A DNA stretch of 5,787 nucleotides, from the NCBI GenBank assembly GCA_028290125.1, contig JAQGKM010000297.1, positions 1-5,787 of the forward strand, in the 5' to 3' direction. This DNA comes from Hyphomicrobiales bacterium (GTDB taxonomy: Bacteria > Pseudomonadota > Alphaproteobacteria > Rhizobiales > Beijerinckiaceae). Below the pieces are notes generated by a model that saw only the letters and a program-made list of their open reading frames with translations, was not told the DNA's origin and ran no database searches. The first letter of the stretch is position 1, and each line of letters begins with the position of its first letter. This document shows positions 1 through 5,787 of the stretch, piece after piece. A program made the position numbers and the translations under genes.

Positions 1-896
1 GCGCGCCGATCAATGTCATCAAGGCGAAGACCGTCGACCTCATGATTCCGGCCGAAGCCGAGATCGTCATCGAGGGTTTCATCGACACGCAGTTCCTGGA
101 GCCCGAGGCGCCGTTCGGCGAGTCGCATGGCTACGTGAACCTGCAGGAGTACAACGCCTTCATGGATGTGACGGCGATCACGCGGCGCAAGCATCCGATC
201 ATCCCGTCCTTCATCAGCCAGGTGACGCCGAGCGAGTCGAGCGTCATTCGCAAGGCGGCGATGGAGCCCGTCTACCTCAACCATCTGCGTCATGCGCTCG
301 GCATTCGCGGCGTCAAGCGCGTGTCGATGCACGAGCCCCTGACTTCACTCTATGCCGTCATCGCCATCGTGTTCGAGCGCAACGTGCTCGAAACCGAGGT
401 CTGGCGCGCGCTCTATGCTGCCTCGACGCTGCATCGCTTCGCCGGCAAATGGGTCATCGCCATCGACGAGGACATCGATCCGGAAAACGCCGACGCCTTG
501 TTCTGGGCGATGTCCTACCGCTGCCAGCCGCAGCACGACATGAAAGTGCTCGACCGCAAGGACGCCGGGCACGGACCGCGCGGACCGCGCGACAACGGCG
601 AGAGCGCCTCGGTGCTCATCAACGCGCTGCTCAAGGGCGACTTCGCGCCCGTCGCGCTGCCCAAGCGCGAGTTCATGGAAAACGCGAAAGTCATCTGGGA
701 GCGTCTCGGCCTGCCTGCGCTGAAGCCGGAAACACCGTGGCATGGCTACGATCTCGGCGTCTGGCCCGACAATCTCGCGCGTCAGGCCGAGATGGCGACG
801 CGCAGCGAATATTTCGAATTCTCGGACGAGCTGATCGCCGGTCGTCGCTCGGATGTGATGATGAACGACCCTGTTCCGCGTGCGGATCAGGACTGA
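1..896 (+). CDS. UbiD-family decarboxylase, C-terminal part (5' end outside window)
   Basis: The frame is open from the first complete codon at position 3 and ends at TGA 894-896, so about 297 residues are present and the N-terminal third or more is missing. The ATG at 42 is internal: the codons before it already read like UbiD family sequence (VIKAKTVDL followed by MIPAEAEIVIEG). UbiD enzymes are prenylated-FMN (de)carboxylases, usually 450-500 residues, acting on aromatic, heteroaromatic or alpha,beta-unsaturated acids in the cytoplasm. Two of the three residues of the family's Arg-Glu-Glu catalytic set are visible as the two Glu of EAPFGE (codons 105-107 and 120-122); the Arg lies upstream of the window. 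The late DEDIDP motif (465-482), the ITRRKHPI stretch and ISQVTPSES also fit the family. The cofactor is made by a UbiX flavin prenyltransferase, which is not in this window. The substrate is unknown. A true ubiquinone-pathway UbiD is less likely given the transporter and amidase neighbours. Confidence 0.93.
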   Translation, partial: APINVIKAKTVDLMIPAEAEIVIEGFIDTQFLEPEAPFGESHGYVNLQEYNAFMDVTAITRRKHPIIPSFISQVTPSESSVIRKAAMEPVYLNHLRHALGIRGVKRVSMHEPLTSLYAVIAIVFERNVLETEVWRALYAASTLHRFAGKWVIAIDEDIDPENADALFWAMSYRCQPQHDMKVLDRKDAGHGPRGPRDNGESASVLINALLKGDFAPVALPKREFMENAKVIWERLGLPALKPETPWHGYDLGVWPDNLARQAEMATRSEYFEFSDELIAGRRSDVMMNDPVPRADQD

Positions 897-933
897 GTGG
901 CACTTCGGTTGCATGGCGCCCAGCGCTGATTAC

Positions 934-940
934 GGGAGAA
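934..940 (+). promoter_or_regulatory. Ribosome binding site of the secreted binding protein
   Basis: The purine run GGGAGAA lies 5 nt before ATG 946. It decides the start: the longer reading from GTG 880 would overlap UbiD and put 22 polar residues (RIRTEWHFG...) in front of a clean signal peptide. The surrounding gap 897-945 holds two small palindromes, GGCGCC (915-920) and CAGCGCTG (921-928), but no stem followed by a T-run, so I see no terminator. I see no clear -35/-10 promoter there either. Confidence 0.7.
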
Positions 941-945
941 CGCAA

Positions 946-1929
946 ATGATGAAACGCATGATGATGATCGCGGTCGCATTTGCAGGCGCCGCGCTTGCAC
1001 CGACCGCTGCTTCCGCGCAGCGCGTCTGGAAACACGGAATGGTCGAAGCCAAGAGCGACGCGGGTTTCGTGTTCATGGCTGAAAAAGGCGGCTTTGCGGA
1101 AAAGCAGGGCATCAAGCTTGAATCGATGCAGTTCAAGGGCGACGCCATCGCGCTGAAGGCGCTGATCGCCGGCGAGCTGGATTCCTATGAAGGCAGCCCC
1201 GGCGCGCCGATGGTCGCATTCTCGCGCGGCGTCGACGTGCGTCTCGTCGGCTGCTACTGGCCGGGCCTCACCTATGCGATCTTCACCAAGGCGGATGTGA
1301 AATCCGTCGAGGACCTGAAGGGCAAGGCGTTCGGCATTTCCTCGCCCGGCGCCCTGCCCGATCTCTTTGCGCGCGCCGTGCTCGAAAAGTACAAGCTCGA
1401 AGGCAAGGACGTGCAGTTTGCCGCCATGGGCAGCGACACGGACCGTTTCCGCGCCGTCACCGCAGGCGTGATCCAGGCTGCGGCGTCGTCCAGCGAATTC
1501 ACCCCGATGGTCGACAAGATGGGGCTGAAGGTTCTGGTGCACGCGCATGACGTGACGCCGGACTACATTCGCTTCTGCACCTACATGAATCCGAAATCGA
1601 TCAGCTCGCGCCCGGATGACGCGGCAAAATTCCTCGCCGCCTCCATTCAGGCCTATCGCCATGCGCTCACCAACCGCAGCGAAACCGTCAAGCTGACGCG
1701 CGAAATGACGACCGCGAAGGAAGACGATCCGCGCGCCGAATTCGTCTTCGACGAAGTCATCCGCCTGAACGCCATCGACACCGAAATGTCGATCGACATG
1801 CGCAAGCTCACCTGGATGCAGGACCTCTTCGTCAAGACCGAAACGCTGACGAAGCCGATCGACCTGACAAAGTTCATCGATCCGAGCGTGCGCGAAAAGG
1901 CCCTCAAACTCGCAGGACCGAAGAGCTGA
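946..1929 (+). CDS. Secreted NMT1/SsuA-type ABC transporter substrate-binding protein
   Basis: This 327-residue protein is the likely periplasmic receptor of the importer encoded by the next two genes. From ATG 946 it has a typical Sec signal peptide: a basic start (MMKR), a hydrophobic core (MIAVAFAGAALA) and a cleavage site after ASA at residue 24, leaving a mature protein starting QRVWK. The mature part follows the family that includes SsuA, TauA and NMT1/THI5-like proteins: AEKGGFAEKQGI near residues 45-56, an ALKALIAGELD stretch near 69-79, and the hinge-proximal DLKGKAFGISSPGA near 123-136. It has only two cysteines after the signal peptide, C103 and C211, which could form a disulfide. 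The N-terminus is unusually rich in Met (five of the first seven residues). It sits 49 nt after UbiD and 2 nt before the ATPase. The ligand cannot be read from sequence; the nitrate, sulfonate and taurine labels often given to this family would be guesses. Confidence 0.92.
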   Translation: MMKRMMMIAVAFAGAALAPTAASAQRVWKHGMVEAKSDAGFVFMAEKGGFAEKQGIKLESMQFKGDAIALKALIAGELDSYEGSPGAPMVAFSRGVDVRLVGCYWPGLTYAIFTKADVKSVEDLKGKAFGISSPGALPDLFARAVLEKYKLEGKDVQFAAMGSDTDRFRAVTAGVIQAAASSSEFTPMVDKMGLKVLVHAHDVTPDYIRFCTYMNPKSISSRPDDAAKFLAASIQAYRHALTNRSETVKLTREMTTAKEDDPRAEFVFDEVIRLNAIDTEMSIDMRKLTWMQDLFVKTETLTKPIDLTKFIDPSVREKALKLAGPKS

Positions 1930-1931
1930 TC

Positions 1932-2738
1932 ATGCAGGAAAACACCATCAACGCCGCGAGCGGTCAGGTCAGCCTGACGGATGTGTCCAAGAGCTTCACG
2001 CTGAAGATCGAGGGCAAGGTCCAGACCGTGCATGCGCTGAAGTCGATCAGCTTCGATGTGAAGCCGTCGGAGATCGTCATGCTGATCGGCCCGTCGGGCT
2101 GCGGCAAGACAACGGCCCTTCGCATCCTGATGGGGCTCGAGACGGCGAGCCGTGGACGCGTCAGCGTCGGCGGCAAGGAAGTGAGGGGCTGCGGATATGA
2201 CCGCGGCCTCGTGTTCCAGCACGCCGAGTTGCTGCCCTGGCTCACCGCCGCGCAGAACGTGATGTTCGGACTCGAGATGAAGGGCATGCGCGGCGGCGAA
2301 TTGAAGGACACCGCGCAGCGCTATCTCGAACTCGTCGGATTGAAGGACGCCGCCAAGCGTCGTCCCTATCAATTGTCCGGCGGCATGAAGCAGCGCGTCG
2401 GCATTGCACGTGCGCTGGCGATCGATCCGGAAGTCCTTCTGATGGACGAACCTTTCGGCGCCCTCGACGCGCAGACGCGCGAGAGCCTGCAGGGCGAGCT
2501 TCTCGACATCCAGGCGCGCACCAAGAAGACCATCATCTTCGTCACGCACGATCTCGACGAGGCCGTGCTGCTCGCCGACCGCATCATCGTGATGCGCGCC
2601 GGCTCGGTGCAGGAAGAAATTCGCGTGCCCCTGCCCCGTCCGCGCGGCGATCTCGGCGCCCTGCGCGGCACGCCGGAATTTGCCGAAGCCCGATACCAGG
2701 TCTGGAAAGCGCTGCACGCGCTTGAAGCGGTGCACTGA
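1932..2738 (+). CDS. ABC transporter ATP-binding protein (SsuB/TauB/NrtD type)
   Basis: This 268-residue cytoplasmic ATPase should power the importer as a homodimer. All the motifs are intact: Walker A GPSGCGKT at residues 53-60, Q-loop Gln96 in GLVFQHAELLPW, signature LSGGMKQR at 148-155, Walker B VLLMDEP at 168-174 with Asp172 and catalytic Glu173, D-loop GALD at 176-179, and switch His206 in VTHDLDEA. The LLPWLTAAQNV stretch after the Q-loop and the C-terminal VPLPRPRGDL...GTPEFAEAR region are typical of the nitrate/sulfonate/taurine group rather than of sugar or amino-acid ATPases. The start at ATG 1932 lies 2 nt after the binding protein's stop. Only a weak AAGAG (1921-1925), inside the preceding gene, precedes it, so translational coupling is likely. 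Nothing about it looks truncated or unusual. Confidence 0.96.
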   Translation: MQENTINAASGQVSLTDVSKSFTLKIEGKVQTVHALKSISFDVKPSEIVMLIGPSGCGKTTALRILMGLETASRGRVSVGGKEVRGCGYDRGLVFQHAELLPWLTAAQNVMFGLEMKGMRGGELKDTAQRYLELVGLKDAAKRRPYQLSGGMKQRVGIARALAIDPEVLLMDEPFGALDAQTRESLQGELLDIQARTKKTIIFVTHDLDEAVLLADRIIVMRAGSVQEEIRVPLPRPRGDLGALRGTPEFAEARYQVWKALHALEAVH

Positions 2739-2739
2739 C

Positions 2740-3579
2740 ATGAAAGCGCCAACAATGACGCCACAAAGCGGAATGATGTTCGCGACGCTCGAAGAGGAGC
2801 CGAAGCTCAAGCGCGAATTCCCCAAATGGGCGATCACCTGCCTTTCGGTGGCGTTCGTCATCCTCGCGTGGGAATTCTTCGGCCGCGACATCAACCCGGT
2901 GTTCGGCTCCTATCCGTCGGCCATTGCGGTCGCGTTCTGGCAATTGCTGAAAAGCGGCCAGCTGCTGTCGGCGCTCGCGCAGAGCATGCAGGCCTTCGTG
3001 GTCGGGTATGGTCTAGCCGTCATCGTCGGCGTTCCGCTCGGCCTGCTGATCGGACGCTCCCGCGTGCTCGAAGCCGCCATCGGCGTGTTCATCACGGCGG
3101 CTTACGCCATGCCGCTCGTCGCGCTGGTGCCCTTGCTGGTGCTGTGGATGGGCCTCGGCTTCACCGTAAAGGCCTGCGTCGTGTTCCTGATGGCGGTGTT
3201 CCCGATCATCATCAACACGTGGCTCGGCGTGCGCGCTGTGCCGAAAACGCTGATCGAAGTCGGCAAGAGCTTTGTGGCGTCGGACTTCACCATCCTGCGC
3301 CGCATCGTGCTGCCGGCGACGATCCCCTACATCATGGCGGGCATCAAGCTGGCGGTCGGCCGCGGCGTGGTCGCCATGGTGATCGCCGAATTCTTCACGG
3401 CGATTTCCGGGCTCGGCGCCATCATCATCAATGCCGCCAACGCATTTGACACCGCGCGCATGTTTGTGCCCGTGATCGTCCTGATGGTGCTGGCGACGGC
3501 GCTCAATTCTTTCGTAGGCCTTGTCGAGCGCTGGGTGGCGCCTTGGCAGAGCGAAATTTCCGGTCGAGACGAGGGCTGA
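2740..3579 (+). CDS. ABC transporter permease (SsuC/TauC type, BPD_transp_1)
   Basis: This 279-residue inner-membrane protein should form the homodimeric channel of the importer. Six hydrophobic segments can be picked out near residues 31-47, 85-105, 113-137, 143-163, 205-222 and 243-262, after a charged cytoplasmic start (LEEEPKLKREFPKW). The coupling (EAA) loop that contacts the ATPase runs from Glu173 to Pro192, ending IVLP. The usual Gly at the seventh position is Val179 and the EAA triplet itself is EVG. NPVFGSYPS near 52-60 and VPLGLLIGRS near 98-107 are typical of the SsuC/TauC group. I chose ATG 2740, 1 nt after the ATPase stop, over the upstream TTG at 2680, which would lie wholly inside the ATPase gene. 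ATG 2755 is a possible alternative start. The ribosome site is weak (GAAGCGG, 2724-2730), so coupling to the upstream gene is likely. Confidence 0.95.
   Translation: MKAPTMTPQSGMMFATLEEEPKLKREFPKWAITCLSVAFVILAWEFFGRDINPVFGSYPSAIAVAFWQLLKSGQLLSALAQSMQAFVVGYGLAVIVGVPLGLLIGRSRVLEAAIGVFITAAYAMPLVALVPLLVLWMGLGFTVKACVVFLMAVFPIIINTWLGVRAVPKTLIEVGKSFVASDFTILRRIVLPATIPYIMAGIKLAVGRGVVAMVIAEFFTAISGLGAIIINAANAFDTARMFVPVIVLMVLATALNSFVGLVERWVAPWQSEISGRDEG
3571..3575 (+). promoter_or_regulatory. Ribosome binding site of the signal-less NMT1-type protein
   Basis: GAGGG lies 6 nt before ATG 3582 and overlaps the last codons of the permease gene. It is the best Shine-Dalgarno match in the unit and fixes the start at 3582. 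This matters because the start decides whether the protein has an export signal. Confidence 0.7.
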
Positions 3580-3581
3580 CC

Positions 3582-4526
3582 ATGTCGAGAAAATACAAGC
3601 TTGCGATCCCCGATCTGATTTCCAACTCCTACTTCCCGGCAGCCGCCGCAGTGGAGCTCGGCTTCTTCAAGAAGGAAGGGCTCGATGTCGATCTGGAGCT
3701 GATCTTTCCGGTCGATAAATGTTACGCGGCGCTGCGCGACGGCGAAGTCGATTTCGTCGGTGGCTCCGCGCATTCCGCCCTGGCGGCCTTCCCGGGCTGG
3801 AAAGGCGTGAAGCTCCTCTGCGCGCAGGCGCAGGGCATGTACTGGTTCCTCGTGATGCGCGCGGATCTCGATCCCAAGCGCGGCGATCTCGACATTCTGA
3901 AGGGCAAGAAGATCGGCGCGGCGCCGTGGGTCAACATGGGCCTGCAGCGCCTGCTCATCAACGCCGGCTATGATCTCGAGCGCGACAACATCGTGCTGGG
4001 CCCGGTGCCCGGCGCCGTCATCCAGCCGGGCGTCATCGTCAACTTCGGCCTGTTCGCCGCCAAGGCGCTGGAAGCGGGACAGATCGACGGCTTCTGGGCG
4101 AACGGCATGGGCACGGAAGTGGCCGTGACACGCGGCGCCGGCAAGGTCGTGCTCGACATCCGTCGCGGCGATGGACCGAAGGGCTGCTTCAACTACACGA
4201 TGGCGAGCGTCGCCGCGAACGAGAAGCTCATCAATCAAGAGCCCGAAGTCGCCGCCGCCGCGGTGCGGGCGATCGTCGCTACGCAGAAAGCCTTGAAGGC
4301 CGATGTGTCGCTCGCGACCGAAGCCGCGCGTCGCCTGTTCCCGGAAACGGAAACGAGCCTGATCGCACGGCTGATCGAGCGAGACCTGCCCTATTACGAC
4401 GCGTCGATTTCGCCGGAGTTCGTGAAGGGCATGAACCAATTCTGTCGCGAGGTCGGCATTCTCGAAGGCGAGCCTGCCTATGAGGATGTCGTCGCGACGA
4501 GCGTTTCGAAATACTGGACAGCGTAA
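3582..4526 (+). CDS. NMT1/THI5-like substrate-binding-fold protein without a signal peptide
   Basis: This 314-residue protein has the same type II binding-protein fold family as the first gene of the transporter. Recognisable parts are YFPAAAAVELGFFKKEGLDV (17-36), AALRDGEVDFVGGSAHSAL (49-67), a ...LKGKKIGA hinge region (106-113) and an AKALEAGQIDGFWANG segment. From ATG 3582 it begins MSRKYKLAIPDLISNS, with no hydrophobic core, no lipobox and no twin-arginine signal. The nearest upstream start in frame, TTG 3543, adds only AERNFRSRRGLT, also not a signal, and the frame further upstream codes for polar, Arg-rich sequence inside the permease gene. It therefore appears to be cytoplasmic. It has several Cys (47, 80 and two later), which suits a reducing compartment but proves nothing. 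Cytosolic enzymes with this fold are known (Thi5-type HMP-P synthase, MqnA/MqnD, 4,5-dihydroxyphthalate decarboxylase), so it could be an enzyme or ligand sensor. An alternative is that it is a binding protein exported by an unrecognised route. The fold call is firm; the role is open. Confidence 0.88.
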   Translation: MSRKYKLAIPDLISNSYFPAAAAVELGFFKKEGLDVDLELIFPVDKCYAALRDGEVDFVGGSAHSALAAFPGWKGVKLLCAQAQGMYWFLVMRADLDPKRGDLDILKGKKIGAAPWVNMGLQRLLINAGYDLERDNIVLGPVPGAVIQPGVIVNFGLFAAKALEAGQIDGFWANGMGTEVAVTRGAGKVVLDIRRGDGPKGCFNYTMASVAANEKLINQEPEVAAAAVRAIVATQKALKADVSLATEAARRLFPETETSLIARLIERDLPYYDASISPEFVKGMNQFCREVGILEGEPAYEDVVATSVSKYWTA

Positions 4527-4528
4527 GG
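4525..4528 (+). promoter_or_regulatory. Probable ribosome binding site of the cupin gene
   Basis: AAGG overlaps the TAA stop of the preceding gene and lies 10 nt before ATG 4539. It is a modest match, and the A-rich CAAAGAA just downstream could also contribute. Confidence 0.45.
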
Positions 4529-4538
4529 CTCAAAGAAC

Positions 4539-4919
4539 ATGGCGATCAACAAGCTGCATGATGAATTCAAGACGCTCGACATGTTGAGCGGCTGGGAAGT
4601 GCCCAAGGGATATCCGGCAGGCATCCAGCAGAAGATCCTGTCGGGCGCGCTCGACGAGGAAAACCGCAAGGGCAGCCGCACGCGTCTGCTGCGTTTCGAA
4701 CCGGGCGAGTTCACGACCGTCCCGTTCGTGCATGAATATTGGGAAGAAGTGTTCCTGGTCACGGGCGACCTGACGGTCGGCAACGACGCGCAGGGCAAGG
4801 GTGGCGAGAGCTTCTCGCCCTTCACTTACGCATGCCGTCCGCCGGGCGCCTATCACGGGCCGTTCCGTTCGGAAGCCGGCTGCATCCTGCTTGAAATCCA
4901 CTATTTCGACCCGGCCTGA
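4539..4919 (+). CDS. Small single-domain cupin protein
   Basis: This 126-residue protein is one cupin barrel with short ends. Cupin motif 1 is seen as PGEFTTVPFVHEYWEEVFLV followed by TGDL: His65, Tyr67 where the usual second His stands, Glu69, and Gly76 at the expected spacing. Motif 2 is RPPGAYHGPF, giving the PxG turn at 101-103 and His106. His65, Glu69 (or Glu70) and His106 could hold a metal, with Tyr67 or the late His121 as possible extra ligands. There is no signal peptide, so it should be cytoplasmic. Cupins of this size include dioxygenases, isomerases, decarboxylases and plain ligand-binding proteins, and I cannot choose between them. Its place 12 nt after the signal-less binding-fold gene and 8 nt before the amidase points to a step in the same pathway, for example oxidative opening or rearrangement of the imported compound. 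That role is inference only. Confidence 0.88.
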   Translation: MAINKLHDEFKTLDMLSGWEVPKGYPAGIQQKILSGALDEENRKGSRTRLLRFEPGEFTTVPFVHEYWEEVFLVTGDLTVGNDAQGKGGESFSPFTYACRPPGAYHGPFRSEAGCILLEIHYFDPA

Positions 4920-4921
4920 GG
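4918..4921 (+). promoter_or_regulatory. Ribosome binding site of the amidase gene
   Basis: GAGG overlaps the cupin stop codon (TGA 4917-4919) and lies 6 nt before ATG 4928. A second purine patch, AGGA at 4923-4926, is too close to the start to be the main site. The overlap suggests the two genes are translated together. Confidence 0.6.
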
Positions 4922-4927
4922 CAGGAC

Positions 4928-5787
4928 ATGAAAGCCACGCTCGACGCGCTCGCCGATGCGCTTGCCAAAGGTGAAACGACGAGCGCGGCTCTCGTCGACG
5001 CGTGTCTTGCACGTATCGACGATCCGACCGGCGAAGGCGCACGCGTCTTCGTCAGCGTGTCGCGTGACAGTGCGCGCGAGGCTGCGCGCGCCATGGACGT
5101 CTTGCGCGCCGCAGGCGCGGCGCCGTCGCGCTACGCCGGCATTCCGGTCTCGATCAAGGATCTGTTCGACATTGCGGGCGAGGTCACGCGCGCTGGATCC
5201 GTAGTGTTGAAAGATGCTGCGCCCGCGTCGCAGGATGCGGTCGCCGTCGCACGGCTGAAGGCCGCCGGCTTCATTGTCATCGGCCGCACCAACATGACGG
5301 AATTCGCCTTCTCGGGAGTCGGCATCAATCCGCACTACGGCACGCCGCTCAACGTCTGGGATCGCGAAACCGGGCGTGTGCCCGGCGGCTCGACATCGGG
5401 CGGCGGCATCGCACTCACCGACGCCATGGCGCACGGCTCGCTCGGCACGGATACGGGCGGCTCATGTCGCATCCCGGCTGCGTTCAACGGACTCGTCGGC
5501 TACAAGCCCACGGCGCGCCGCGTGCCGGCGACCGGCGCATTTCCGTTGTCGACCACGCTCGACTCGATCGGTCCGCTCGGCCACACGGTCGCCTGCTGCG
5601 CGGCGATGGACAGCGTGTTGTCGGGCGAGCCCATGGACTCATTTCATGCGCGCGACGTGCGCGGCTTGCGGATCGCCGTGCCGCAGGCCTATGTGCTCAA
5701 CGACATGGACGAAACCGTCGCTGCGGCTTTTGCGTCGGCGCTCAAGACATTGGCGGACGCGGGCGCGATCATCGCGCATGTCGCCTT
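4928..5787 (+). CDS. Amidase-signature family hydrolase, N-terminal ~286 residues (3' end outside window)
   Basis: The frame from ATG 4928 stays open to the window end, giving about 286 of the 430-480 residues usual for the family. The Ser-cisSer-Lys catalytic triad is complete: Lys77 in PVSIKDLF (codon 5156-5158), cis-Ser155 in PGGSTSGGG (codon 5390-5392) and nucleophile Ser179 in GTDTGGSCRIPAAF (codon 5462-5464). The 24-residue gap between the two Ser matches FAAH, malonamidase and allophanate hydrolase. Other family marks are the GRTNMTEFAFSG stretch at 119-130 and NGLVGYKPT at 187-195. Members hydrolyse amide bonds to a carboxylate plus ammonia or an amine. The GGSTSG form resembles the GGSSSG of small-molecule amidases and allophanate hydrolases more than the GGSSGG of GatA, so a tRNA amidotransferase subunit is unlikely; no gatB or gatC is seen beside it. 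There is no signal peptide, so it should be cytoplasmic. It sits 8 nt after the cupin. Confidence 0.94.
   Translation, partial: MKATLDALADALAKGETTSAALVDACLARIDDPTGEGARVFVSVSRDSAREAARAMDVLRAAGAAPSRYAGIPVSIKDLFDIAGEVTRAGSVVLKDAAPASQDAVAVARLKAAGFIVIGRTNMTEFAFSGVGINPHYGTPLNVWDRETGRVPGGSTSGGGIALTDAMAHGSLGTDTGGSCRIPAAFNGLVGYKPTARRVPATGAFPLSTTLDSIGPLGHTVACCAAMDSVLSGEPMDSFHARDVRGLRIAVPQAYVLNDMDETVAAAFASALKTLADAGAIIAHVA

Noticed and set aside
915..928. Adjacent palindromes GGCGCC and CAGCGCTG as a terminator or operator between UbiD and the transporter
   Set aside because: They are short, give no stem-loop followed by a T-run, and palindromes of this size are expected by chance in GC-rich DNA.
880..945. 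GTG 880 as an earlier start for the secreted binding protein
   Set aside because: It would overlap UbiD, lacks a good ribosome site, and would place polar residues before an otherwise perfect signal peptide. ATG 946 has GGGAGAA at the right distance.
691..1662. Minus-strand open frame of 323 codons opposite the UbiD end and the first binding protein
   Set aside because: It covers two real genes on the other strand and has no recognisable motif.
1653..2894. Long minus-strand open frame of 413 codons opposite the binding protein, ATPase and permease genes
   Set aside because: It lies opposite genes with complete family motifs, and its translation is rich in His, Arg and Ala with no recognisable domain. 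High third-position GC on the + strand leaves few stops on the other strand.
3327..4439. Minus-strand open frame of 370 codons opposite the permease and second NMT1-type gene
   Set aside because: It is a GC-driven shadow of two well-supported genes, with no recognisable domain and an Arg/His/Asp-rich composition.
3582..4526. Second NMT1-type protein as a Thi5-like HMP-P synthase
   Set aside because: The Cys-rich CCCFC motif of Thi5-type enzymes is absent and no thiamine genes are nearby. Only the shared fold is supported.
4928..5787. GatA subunit of the tRNA-dependent amidotransferase
   Set aside because: The cis-Ser loop is GGSTSG rather than GGSSGG, the neighbours are transport and catabolic genes, and no gatB or gatC is seen in the window.
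1..5787. CRISPR arrays, insertion sequences, tRNA genes, long direct repeats
   Set aside because: None were seen. The window is almost fully coding, with gaps of at most 49 nt, and shows no transposase, inverted-repeat ends or spaced repeats.

Overview
The window looks like a stretch of chromosome from a GC-rich proteobacterium, most likely an alphaproteobacterium of the Rhizobiales/Hyphomicrobiales type. That placement rests on composition (low 60s % GC by eye), the strong preference for G or C at third codon positions, and the style of the transport proteins. It is an inference, because there is no rRNA or taxonomic marker here.

Seven genes lie on the + strand, with no convincing gene on the - strand. 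In order they are: the C-terminal part of a UbiD-family decarboxylase (1-896, cut by the window start); a secreted NMT1/SsuA-type ABC substrate-binding protein (946-1929); its ABC ATPase (1932-2738); its permease (2740-3579); a second NMT1-type protein with no signal peptide (3582-4526); a small cupin (4539-4919); and the first ~286 residues of an amidase-signature hydrolase (4928 to the window end). The gaps from the first binding protein onward are 2, 1, 2, 12 and 8 nt, so these six genes are almost certainly one transcription unit. UbiD lies only 49 nt upstream of them, with no terminator visible between, so it probably belongs to the same unit. Both ends of the unit are outside the window.

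The transporter core (binding protein, ATPase, permease) is a complete importer of the nitrate/sulfonate/taurine/pyrimidine-precursor class, a class that in practice takes up many small organic compounds. Around it sit a decarboxylase of a family acting mainly on aromatic, heteroaromatic and unsaturated carboxylates, a possible metalloenzyme of the cupin fold, and an amide-bond hydrolase. The simplest reading is an uptake-and-breakdown operon for a small, probably aromatic or heteroaromatic, amide or carboxylate. The substrate cannot be read from the sequence and I know of no characterised pathway with exactly this set. The points most worth following are the signal-less second binding-protein homologue, the cupin with an altered metal site, and the gene combination itself.
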